Assembly: GCF_050433225.1 (NCBI RefSeq)
Contig: NZ_JBNPXQ010000001.1
Span: forward strand, 1,240,001 to 1,304,000
Length of the DNA: 64,000 nt
Direction: 5' to 3'
Source: Sphingomonas_D zeicaulis
GTDB taxonomy: Bacteria > Pseudomonadota > Alphaproteobacteria > Sphingomonadales > Sphingomonadaceae
Position numbers and translations under genes: made by a program
In this document: piece after piece, positions 40,590-49,100 of the stretch
Layout of the letters: the number at the start of each line of letters is the position of its first letter
Numbering within the stretch: the stretch's first letter is position 1
The notes under the pieces: generated by a model
Databases searched by the model: none
The model's input: only the letters and a program-made list of their open reading frames with translations
What the model was told of the DNA's origin: nothing

Positions 40590-41528
40590 ATGCGTGCATT
40601 CATCTTTCCCGGCCAGGGCAGCCAGGCGGTGGGCATGGGCAAGGCGTTGGCCGATGCGAGCACGGCCGCGCGCGAAGTGTTTCAGGAGGTCGACGATGCG
40701 CTCGGCCAGAACCTGTTCCGCCTGATGAGCGAGGGGCCGGAGGATCAGCTCACGCTGACCGAAAATGCCCAGCCCGCGATCATGGCGAATGCGATCGCAT
40801 TCCTGCGCGTGCTCGAGAAGGAAGGCGGCATCAGCCTTGCCGACAAGGCCGCGTTCGTCGCCGGCCATTCGCTGGGCGAGTATAGCGCGCTGTGCGCCGC
40901 GCAGGCGCTCGATCTCGCGACCACCGCGCGGCTGCTCAAGCTGCGCGGGCAGGCGATGCAGGCGGCGGTGCCGGTGGGCATCGGCGCGATGGCCGCGCTG
41001 CTCGGCGCCGATATCGACAAGGCGCAGGCGCTGGCCGATGCCGCGGCCGGGGGTGAGGTCTGCACCGTCGCCAATGACAATGATCCGACGCAGGTCGTGA
41101 TCTCCGGCCACAAGGGCGCGATCGATCGCGCGGTGGCGCTGGTGAAGGATCATGGCATCAAGCGCGGCGTGCTGCTGCCGGTGTCGGCGCCCTTCCACTG
41201 CCCGCTGATGCAGCCGGCGGCCGATGCGATGGCCGAGGCGCTGGGCGCGGCGGCGCTGGTGCCGCCACTGGTGTCGGTATTCGCCAACGTCACCGCCGCC
41301 CCCGTCGCTGATCCCGCCGCGATCCGCGAATTGCTCGTCAGCCAGGTCACCGGCCGCGTCCGCTGGCGCGAATCGGTGATCGCGATGACGGAGGCCGGTG
41401 TCACCAGCTTCGTCGAGTTTGGCGGCAAGGTGCTGGCGCCGATGGTCAAGCGCAGCGCCCCGACTGACGTCGAGACCGCAAGCATCATCGCTATGGCCGA
41501 TATCGAGGCGCTGGCGAAGAGCCTCTGA
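40590..41528 (+). CDS. fabD: Malonyl-CoA:ACP S-malonyltransferase
   Basis: Loads malonate onto acyl carrier protein. 312 residues. FIFPGQGSQAVGMGKAL, nucleophile S93 in AGHSLGEYSAL, active-site H203 in PVSAPFHCPLM, plus SFVEFGGKVLAPMVKR. ATG 40590 has GCGAGG upstream and fits the family start; a longer in-frame extension runs through the divergent promoter region and is rejected. First gene of the fab cluster. Confidence 0.96.
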   Translation: MRAFIFPGQGSQAVGMGKALADASTAAREVFQEVDDALGQNLFRLMSEGPEDQLTLTENAQPAIMANAIAFLRVLEKEGGISLADKAAFVAGHSLGEYSALCAAQALDLATTARLLKLRGQAMQAAVPVGIGAMAALLGADIDKAQALADAAAGGEVCTVANDNDPTQVVISGHKGAIDRAVALVKDHGIKRGVLLPVSAPFHCPLMQPAADAMAEALGAAALVPPLVSVFANVTAAPVADPAAIRELLVSQVTGRVRWRESVIAMTEAGVTSFVEFGGKVLAPMVKRSAPTDVETASIIAMADIEALAKSL

Positions 41529-41664
41529 GCCCGCCAACCGATCGGCCGGGCCCGCGAATGCGACGAAGGGGCTGGCGCGACCGCGCGGACTTTGGATAGG
41601 CATCGGTGGACGACATTCTGCCGTCCGCGCGATGCCTCAACGATTTCATACAGGAAAGACAGGC

Positions 41665-42408
41665 ATGTTCGATCTCTCAGGCATGACCGCGCTGGTGACC
41701 GGCGCATCGGGGGGTATCGGCTCGGCGATCGCCGAGGCGCTCGCGGCGCAGGGCGCGCGGGTCGCGCTCTCGGGCACGCGCGCGGAAAAGCTGCAGGCGG
41801 TCGCGGCCGGCCTCGGCAATGATCCGGTGATCCTGCCGTGCGACCTCGGCGACTCCGCTGCTGTCGACGCGCTCGTGCCTTCCGCCGTCGAGGCGCTGGG
41901 CGGCAAGCTCGACATCCTCGTCAACAATGCCGGCGTCACCCGCGACAATCTGGTGATGCGGATGAAGGATGAGGATTGGGATGCGGTGATCCGCGTCAAC
42001 CTGGAAGCCGCGTTCCGCCTGATCCGTTCCGCGACGAAGCCGATGATGAAGGCGCGCTTCGGCCGCGTCGTCTCGATCACCTCGGTGGTGGGGGCCACCG
42101 GCAATCCGGGGCAGGCGAACTATGCAGCGTCCAAGGGCGGGCTCACCGCGATGACCAAGGCGCTGGCGCAGGAACTGGCGACGCGCAACATCACGGTGAA
42201 CTGCGTTGCCCCCGGCTTCATCAAGTCGGCGATGACCGACGCGCTGCCGGAGGCGCAGAAAGAGGCACTGACGGGCCGGATTCCCGCCGGTCGGTTGGGC
42301 GAGGGGGGTGACGTGGCCGCCGCGGTCGCCTATCTCGCAAGTCGCGAGGCCGGTTACGTTACCGGTCAGACGATCCACGTGAATGGCGGCATGGCAATGA
42401 TTTCGTGA
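41665..42408 (+). CDS. fabG: 3-oxoacyl-[ACP] reductase
   Basis: NADPH-dependent reduction of 3-oxoacyl-ACP. 247 residues. TGASGGIGSAIAEALAAQG, NNAGVTRDNLVMRMKDEDWD (the FabG-specific stretch), SITSVVGATGNPGQANYAAS with the catalytic Ser, Tyr and Lys (YAASK), NVCVAPGF-like NCVAPGFIKSAMTD. AGGAAAGACAGGC precedes ATG 41665. The setting between fabD and acpP confirms the role. Confidence 0.97.
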   Translation: MFDLSGMTALVTGASGGIGSAIAEALAAQGARVALSGTRAEKLQAVAAGLGNDPVILPCDLGDSAAVDALVPSAVEALGGKLDILVNNAGVTRDNLVMRMKDEDWDAVIRVNLEAAFRLIRSATKPMMKARFGRVVSITSVVGATGNPGQANYAASKGGLTAMTKALAQELATRNITVNCVAPGFIKSAMTDALPEAQKEALTGRIPAGRLGEGGDVAAAVAYLASREAGYVTGQTIHVNGGMAMIS

Positions 42409-42506
42409 CGTATCCGTTACGGTGAACGCCGGGTGAACCGGCAGGGCTTGCCAGCGTTCTGACTGCCGATTAGTGCATCCTCAAATTCTGAAGAGAAGGA
42501 CCGTTT

Positions 42507-42746
42507 ATGAGCGACACCGCCGAGAGGGTGAAGAAGATCGTCGTCGAGCATCTTGGCGTTGAAGCCGAGAAGGTGACCGAGGATGCGAGCTTCATCGACG
42601 ATCTTGGCGCCGACAGCCTCGACATCGTCGAACTGGTGATGGCTTTCGAGGAAGATTTCGGCGTTGAGATCCCCGACGACGCCGCCGAGAAGATCACGAC
42701 CGTGAAGGACGCGATCAACTATATCGAGACGCACGCCAAGGGCTGA
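42507..42746 (+). CDS. acpP: Acyl carrier protein
   Basis: 79-residue acidic carrier. The phosphopantetheine attachment serine is S37 in DDLGADSLDIVEL. Typical helices MSDTAERVKKIVVEHLGVEA and MAFEEDFGVEIPDDAAEKI. It lies 98 bp after fabG and is followed by a strong terminator-like hairpin, so it probably gives an abundant short transcript. Confidence 0.98.
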   Translation: MSDTAERVKKIVVEHLGVEAEKVTEDASFIDDLGADSLDIVELVMAFEEDFGVEIPDDAAEKITTVKDAINYIETHAKG

Positions 42747-42805
42747 TGTCTCGGGTGAGCGCGCCGGGTTCGGCGCGCCTGCCTGGCTTCGGAGCCATTC
42801 AGGAC

Positions 42806-42850
42806 GGCTTCCCGACCCGGATGAAAGGGGCCGGGGAGCCGTTTGTTTTT
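42806..42850 (+). terminator. Rho-independent terminator between acpP and fabF
   Basis: GGCTTCCCGACCC pairs with GGGGCCGGGGAGCC (13 pairs, one mismatch, one wobble) around a short A-rich loop, followed by GTTTGTTTTT. A smaller hairpin (GCGCGCCG-GGTT-CGGCGCGC, 42759-42778) lies before it. This should end most acpP transcripts ahead of fabF. Confidence 0.8.
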
Positions 42851-42873
42851 GTTGAAGTATTTGGAGAGTTGGG

Positions 42874-44133
42874 ATGCGCCGTGTCGTCGTAACCGGACTT
42901 GGGCTCGTCACGCCGCTGGGCGCCGATGTCGAGACCGCCTGGGCCAACATCATCGCCGCGAAATCCGGTGCTGGCACCATCACCCGTTTCGACGCGACCG
43001 ACTATGCGTGCCGCATCGCCTGCGAGGTGAAGCCCACGGACCATGAATATGGCTTCGATGCCAACAAGCGCGTCGATCACAAGGTCCAGCGCCAGGTCGA
43101 TCCGTTCATCGTCTATGGCATCGATGCCGCCGGCCAGGCGCTCGAGGATGCTGGCCTTGTCGACGCGTCCGAGGAAGAGCGTTTCCGCATGGGCTGCTCG
43201 ATCGGTTCGGGCATCGGCGGTCTGCCGGGCATCGAAAGCGAATCGCTGGTGCTCGCCAACAAGGGCCCGCGCCGCGTTTCGCCGCACTTCGTCCATGGCC
43301 GCCTGATCAACCTGATCTCGGGCCAGGTCAGCATCAAATATGGCCTGATGGGCCCCAACCACGCGGTCGTCACCGCCTGCTCCACCGGTGCGCACGCGAT
43401 TGGTGACGCCGCGCGGATGATCGCGCTGGGCGATGCCGACGTGATGCTCGCGGGTGGCGCCGAGGGCGCGATCTGCCCGATCGGCATCGCCGGCTTCGCG
43501 CAGGCGCGCGCGCTGTCGACACAGTTCAACGACCAGCCCGAGAAGGCGAGCCGGCCCTATGACAAGGACCGTGATGGCTTCGTGATGGGCGAGGGCGCAG
43601 GCGTCGTCTGCCTCGAGGAATATGAACACGCCAAGGCGCGCGGTGCCAAGATCTATGCCGAGGTGATCGGCTATGGGCTGTCGGGCGATGCCTATCACGT
43701 CACCGCGCCGCATCCGGAAGGCTCGGGCGCGTTCCGTGCGATGGAAATGGCGATGAAGAAGTCGGGCCTCGCGCTTAGCGACATCGACTATATCAACGCG
43801 CACGGCACCTCGACGCCGCTGGGCGATGAACTCGAACTCGGCGCCGTACGCCGCCTGTTTGGCGATGCAATGGGCACGCTGTCGATGAGTTCGACCAAGT
43901 CGGCGATCGGCCACTTGCTGGGCGGCGCCGGCGCGGTGGAGAGCATCTTCTGCATCCTCGCGCTGCGCGACCAGATCGTGCCGCCGACGCTCAACCTCGA
44001 CAATCCGAGCGACAATTGCGCCGGCGTCGACCTGGTGCCGCATGTCGCCAAGCAGCGGAAGGTGAGCGCAGTGCTGAACAACAGCTTCGGCTTTGGCGGC
44101 ACCAACGCCTCGCTGGTGATGAAGGCGGTCTGA
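42874..44133 (+). CDS. fabF: 3-oxoacyl-[ACP] synthase II
   Basis: Elongating condensing enzyme of fatty-acid synthesis. 419 residues. Catalytic C169 in VTACSTGAHAIGDAARM, His in INAHGTSTPLGDELEL, Lys/His in TKSAIGHLLGGAGAVE, and NNSFGFGGTNASLV at the C-terminus. GGAGAGTTGGG precedes ATG. Separated from acpP by a terminator, so a weak promoter or read-through must serve it and mltG. Confidence 0.97.
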   Translation: MRRVVVTGLGLVTPLGADVETAWANIIAAKSGAGTITRFDATDYACRIACEVKPTDHEYGFDANKRVDHKVQRQVDPFIVYGIDAAGQALEDAGLVDASEEERFRMGCSIGSGIGGLPGIESESLVLANKGPRRVSPHFVHGRLINLISGQVSIKYGLMGPNHAVVTACSTGAHAIGDAARMIALGDADVMLAGGAEGAICPIGIAGFAQARALSTQFNDQPEKASRPYDKDRDGFVMGEGAGVVCLEEYEHAKARGAKIYAEVIGYGLSGDAYHVTAPHPEGSGAFRAMEMAMKKSGLALSDIDYINAHGTSTPLGDELELGAVRRLFGDAMGTLSMSSTKSAIGHLLGGAGAVESIFCILALRDQIVPPTLNLDNPSDNCAGVDLVPHVAKQRKVSAVLNNSFGFGGTNASLVMKAV

Positions 44134-44155
44134 TCGCCTGACCGGAGCCAGGCCG

Positions 44156-45184
44156 ATGGCCAGCAAGAAGCGCCCGGCGGCGCGCGGCAGGAAGAAGCGG
44201 GGAGGGGCGGCGAAGCGCTGGCTCCTCCTGCTGCTGCTCGTCGGCGCAATCGGCGCGGCAGGTGCGGCCTATGTCGCCCCCTGGTTCAAGGGATCGCCGC
44301 GCCCCGCCCGGGCCAAGCCGGTCGAGGTCACCGTATCGAGCGGGGATACGCTCGCAAAGGCGGCGGCCAAGCTGGAGAAGGCCGATGTCATCAGCTCGGC
44401 CGATCGCTTCCTGACACTCGCCCGCTTCCTCGGCTCCGACGCGCCGATCAAGGCGGGCGAATATGGCTTCTACCCCACCGACAATTGGGCGGCCCACCTG
44501 CGTACGATGCAGTCGGGCGTTCCGATCCAGCGGCTCGTCTCGATCCCCGAGGGGATGCCGGCGGTGCTGGTCCACGAACGGCTGATGGCCGAACCGCTGC
44601 TGACCGGCGCGGTCGTGGTGCCGGCCGAAGGATCGGTGCTGCCAGACAGCTACACGTTCGAACGCGGCGAAACGCGTGCGGCGGTGCTCAAGCGCATGCA
44701 GGCGGCGATGACCCGCACGCTCGACGAACTGTGGAAGGCGCGCAAGCCCGGCATCGCAGTGAAGACGCCGAGCGAGGCGATCATCCTGGCCTCGATCGTC
44801 GAGAAGGAAACGTCGGTCGCCGCCGAGCGGCGGACGGTCGCAGCGGTCTATTCCAACCGCATCAAACGCAACATGCCGCTGCAGGCGGACCCCACCGTGA
44901 TCTATCCGATCACCAAGGGGCGGCGCCTCGGCCGCCGCATCCTGCGCTCGGAGCTTCAGGCCGAGAACGGCTATAATACCTACAGGATCCCGGGCTTGCC
45001 GGTCGGTCCGATCGCCAACCCCGGCCGCGCCTCGATCGCAGCGGTGCTCGATCCGGCGCGCAGCAACGCGCTGTATTTCGTAGCGGACGGGTCGGGCGGT
45101 CACGCCTTTGCCGAGACGCTCGATCAGCATAATGCCAATGTCCGCAAATGGTACGCGTTGCGCCGCGAACGCGGAGAGATGTGA
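44156..45184 (+). CDS. mltG: Endolytic murein transglycosylase MltG
   Basis: Inner-membrane enzyme that cuts nascent glycan strands. 342 residues. A Lys/Arg-rich cytoplasmic N-terminus precedes one membrane segment (RWLLLLLLVGAIGAAGAAYV). A LysM-like domain follows, then the YceG core: LVSIPEGMPAVLV, LPDSYTFERGET, LASIVEKETSVAAERRTVAA (catalytic Glu within residues 216-218) and LQADPTVIYPI, IPGLPVGPIANPGRASI. 22 bp after fabF, a common order. Confidence 0.95.
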   Translation: MASKKRPAARGRKKRGGAAKRWLLLLLLVGAIGAAGAAYVAPWFKGSPRPARAKPVEVTVSSGDTLAKAAAKLEKADVISSADRFLTLARFLGSDAPIKAGEYGFYPTDNWAAHLRTMQSGVPIQRLVSIPEGMPAVLVHERLMAEPLLTGAVVVPAEGSVLPDSYTFERGETRAAVLKRMQAAMTRTLDELWKARKPGIAVKTPSEAIILASIVEKETSVAAERRTVAAVYSNRIKRNMPLQADPTVIYPITKGRRLGRRILRSELQAENGYNTYRIPGLPVGPIANPGRASIAAVLDPARSNALYFVADGSGGHAFAETLDQHNANVRKWYALRRERGEM

Positions 45185-45255
45185 CGCAACGTGCGTTGAG
45201 CGAAGTTCTCGACCCGCCGGAGGAGGGCCGGTGGCCCGGCATCAAGGAGGCATTT

Positions 45256-45795
45256 ATGATCGGACGTACGGTTCCAGACGTGACGCTCAAGACCCGTGTG
45301 CGCGACGATAGCGTCGAGGGCCCGAACCCTTTCCGCTGGCAGGATGTGCAGACCGGCGATCTCTTCGCCGGCAAGCGCACCGTGGTGTTCGCGCTGCCCG
45401 GCGCCTTCACCCCCACCTGCACCACGGAGCAATGCCCGGCCTATGAGCGGGTCTATGACGATCTCAAGGCGGCAGGCGCCGACGAGGTGTACTGCCTGTC
45501 GGTCAACGACGCGTTCGTGATGTTCCAGTGGGGCAAGATGCTGGGTATCAAGAACCTCAAGCTGCTGCCCGATGGCTCGGGCGATTTCACCCGCCGCATG
45601 GGCATGCTGATCCGCAAGGATCATCTTGGCTTCGGCGAGCGGTCGTGGCGCTACGCGATGGTGGTAGACGATGGCCGGATCGTCGCGTGGTTCGAGGAAC
45701 CGGGCATCAACGATGCCGGTCAAGACGATGATCCCTATGGCGTGTCGAGCCCCGACACGGTGCTTGAATGGTTGAGCAAGAACCCGGCCGCCTGA
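45256..45795 (+). CDS. Peroxiredoxin, Prx5/glutaredoxin-dependent type
   Basis: Thiol peroxidase of 179 residues. The peroxidatic cysteine is C55 in LPGAFTPTCTTEQCPAYE, with C60 nearby. Later motifs: CLSVNDAFVMFQWGK, DFTRRMGM, RYAMVVDDGRIVAWFEEPG and the C-terminal SSPDTVLEWL. A strong Shine-Dalgarno AAGGAGG at 45244-45250 fixes ATG 45256. It reduces H2O2 and alkyl peroxides using glutathione/glutaredoxin or thioredoxin. Confidence 0.95.
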   Translation: MIGRTVPDVTLKTRVRDDSVEGPNPFRWQDVQTGDLFAGKRTVVFALPGAFTPTCTTEQCPAYERVYDDLKAAGADEVYCLSVNDAFVMFQWGKMLGIKNLKLLPDGSGDFTRRMGMLIRKDHLGFGERSWRYAMVVDDGRIVAWFEEPGINDAGQDDDPYGVSSPDTVLEWLSKNPAA

Positions 45796-46138
45796 CTCGC
45801 GATCGCGCGCGCTCGAAATTTCCACGTTGATTTCCACGCGCGTTCCCACCGGGAGCGCGTAAAAGGCGCATGTCGAACGGGGCGGTGCCTCGGGCGGAGA
45901 TTGAGCAGTGGTAGTGAACCGTCGCGCGCGCCAGCGCGGCACGGCCGCATGTTCGCCCGTCCAGGATCCGGAGGGCCGCTTTCCATATCGATACTTTAGG
46001 GTTCGCAGGCGCTCGTGTGCCGGGCTTGAGGCTCGGCTGAGGTCCAACCCTGCGGCGGGGTGATTGTGACAGGTCCCGTCGCGCCCGTTCCGCGTGAAGC
46101 GCCGTGCTGCGCCTGCGGAACGTTCGGAGATATCGAAC
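45796..46138. other. Intergenic region before the RTX gene
   Basis: 343 bp without a supported gene. A stem-loop at 45839-45859 (CGCGTTCCC, loop ACC, GGGAGCGCG) follows the peroxiredoxin gene by 44 bases and may end its transcript. The rest presumably carries the promoter and leader of the RTX gene; GGAG lies nine bases before that start. No clear -35/-10 pair or operator was recognised. Confidence 0.5.
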
Positions 46139-49100
46139 ATGCGCAAGAAGTTTGTCGAGGCGGATCCCGCTTTCGCGAGCATTACAGACGTCACCGCCAG
46201 TTTCGCGAACGACACGCTATCGGCGTTTGGTGCGTCCTTTGCCGACACCATCGTCTTCAGTCGCAATGCGGCGGGTGTGATCCTCGTCAATGGCGGCGCT
46301 ACACCGGTGACCGGCGGCACGCCGACTGTGGCCAACACCGCTTTGATCCAGGCCTTCGGGCAGACGGGTGACGATGTGCTCGCGCTCGACGAGGCCAGTG
46401 GCGCGCTGCCCCGCGCCAACCTGTTCGGCGGTGCCGGCAATGACAGCGTGACGGGCGGCTCGGGGGCGGATCAGCTTTTCGGCCAGGCCGGCAACGACAT
46501 GCTGGTCGGGCGCGGCGGCACCGACTTCCTGTTCGGCGGCACCGAGAATGACGTGCTGATCGGTGGCGATGGCGACGATCAGATGTTCGGCGAAAGCGGC
46601 GACGACCGCATCATCTGGAACCCCGGCGACGATACCGATCTCGCCGAAGGTGGCGACGGCACCGACACGGTCGAGGTCAGTGGCGGCAATGGCGACGAGC
46701 TGTTCACCGTGACGGCCAACGGCACCCGCGTCCGCTTCGACCGGCTCGAGCCGGCCCCTTTCGCGCTCGACATCGGCACCTCCGAGCGGCTGGTCGTCAA
46801 CATGAATGGCGGCAACGATACATTCTCCGCCACCGGTAATCTCGCCGCGCTGATCGCGGTCACCGTCGATGGCGGCACCGGCAATGACACATTGCTGGGC
46901 AGCAACGGCAATGACCTGCTGCTGGGCGCCGATGGCGATGATTTCGTCGATGGCCAGCAAGGCAACGACACTGCGCTGCTTGGCGCCGGCAATGACGTGT
47001 TCCAATGGGATCCGGGCGACGGCAATGATGTGATCGAGGGGCAGAGCGGTATCGACCGGCTGCTGTTCAACGGCTCCGCCGCCGGCGAGATCATGAACCT
47101 GCTCGCCAATGGCGAGCGTGCCTTGTTCACCCGCAACATCGCCAACATCGTCATGGACCTCAACGATGTCGAGACGATCGACGTCAGGGCGTTCGGCGGT
47201 GCGGACCTCGTCACGGTCAACGATCTGAGCGGTACGGACGTGACCCAGATACGCGTCGATCTCGCGGCGGCGGGCGGTGTCGATGATCTCGCGGCGGATG
47301 TGGTTCAAGCGCACGCGACCGGCGGCGCAGACAGCGCGGGCATCGTCGTCGGTCCCGATGGTGTCGCCACCAGCGGCCTTGCCGCGACGACCATTGTCAG
47401 CGGCGGTTTCGTGGGTGATCGGCTGGTGCTGATGGGGCTGGGTGGTGATGATGTTCTCACCACAACGGGATTCGCGGCGATCCAGTTCGAGCTCGACGGC
47501 GGCACTGGCAATGACCAACTCAATGGCGGCTCCGCGCGCGATATACTGACCGGTGGCGACGGCGATGACGTGCTGCGCGGCGGCGACGGGTACGACCAGA
47601 TGGTCGGCGGTGCCGGCGACGATCGCATCATCTGGAACCCCGGTGACGACACCGATCTCGCCGAGGGCGGCGACGGCACCGACACCGTCGAGGTCAATGG
47701 CGGCAATGGCGACGCGCTGTTCACCATCACTGCCAATGGCGCCCGCGTGCGGTTCGATCGCCTCGATCCGGCACCGTTCTCGCTCGATATCGGCACGGCC
47801 GAACGGCTGGTGCTGACCGCCGGCGGGGGCGATGACACCGTGTCCGCCACCGGCAACCTCGCCGCGCTCATCCAGATCACCGTCGATGGCGGCGCCGGCA
47901 ACGACACATTGCTTGGCAGCAATGGCGCAGACCTGCTGCTTGGCGGCGATGGCGACGATTTCGTCGACGGCCAGCAGGGCAATGACACCGCGCTGCTCGG
48001 CGCCGGAGATGATCTGTTTCAATGGGATCCGGGCGACGGCAGCGATGTCGTCGAAGGGCAGACCGGCGCCGACCGGCTGCTGTTCAACGGCTCCAACGCT
48101 GCGGAGATCATGGAGGTGTCCGCTAGTGGCGGCCGCGCGCTGCTGACCCGCAACATCGCCAACATCGTCATGGACCTCAACGATGTCGAGACGATCGACA
48201 TCAAGGCGGTCGGCGGGGCTGACGTGATCAACGTCAATCCGCTCACCGGCACCGATGTTCGGCAGGTGCGCATCGATCTGGGCGGCGCGGATGCGGCGGC
48301 CGATGTCGTCAACATTGCCGGCACCGCGGGTATCGACCAGATCATCCTGACCGGCGGTCCCGGCCAGATCGCGGTGCAAGGGCTGGTCGCCGAGGTGATC
48401 GTCGGCGGCGCCGAGCCGACCGACCGGGTGCGGCTGGCGCTCGGCGGCGGCAATGACGTCGTCAACGCCGGCGCGCTGCTCGACGGTGGCGCCATCCTCG
48501 AGATCGACCTCGGCGCGGGCACCAACCGCGTCACCGGCAGCCAGGGCGCCGATGTGGTGACGGGCGGCGATGGCGTCGATACCGTCGCCGCCGGGCGCGG
48601 CAACGACATCGCCTTGCTCGGCGCCGGCAATGATCGCTTCATCTGGAACAGCGGCGACGGCAATGACCTGTTCGAAGCCGGCGCCGGCATCGACCAGCTC
48701 GATCTCGTCGGCGGCGCGGGCGATGATGTGTTCGCGCTCGCTCCGGCGGGCGGCCGGCTGGTGGCGTTCGGCATTGGAGGCAGCGTCGACACGGATGATG
48801 TCGAGCGGGTGGCGATCATCGCCGGCGCCGGCAGCGACACGATCTCGGTCGGCGACCTTTCGGGCACCGATCTGCCGCAAGTCACGATCGACCTCGCCGG
48901 CGCGAACCCCGCGCTGGCCGATGGCGCGTCCGATTTCGTCAGCCTGTTCACCGGCGCGGGCGATGCGATGGTGAACCTCAGCGGCAGCGGCGGCACCGTC
49001 TTCACCAGCGGGCTGGCCGGCAAGCTCAGCATCGTTCGCGCCGACGCGTCGGACATCGTTTCGGTGAATGGCGGCGCGGGCAATGACCGGCTCTCCGCCG

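Noticed and set aside
45148..45255. An N-terminal extension of the peroxiredoxin from an upstream in-frame start
   Set aside because: AAGGAGG directly before ATG 45256 and family alignment place the start there; the extension overlaps mltG.
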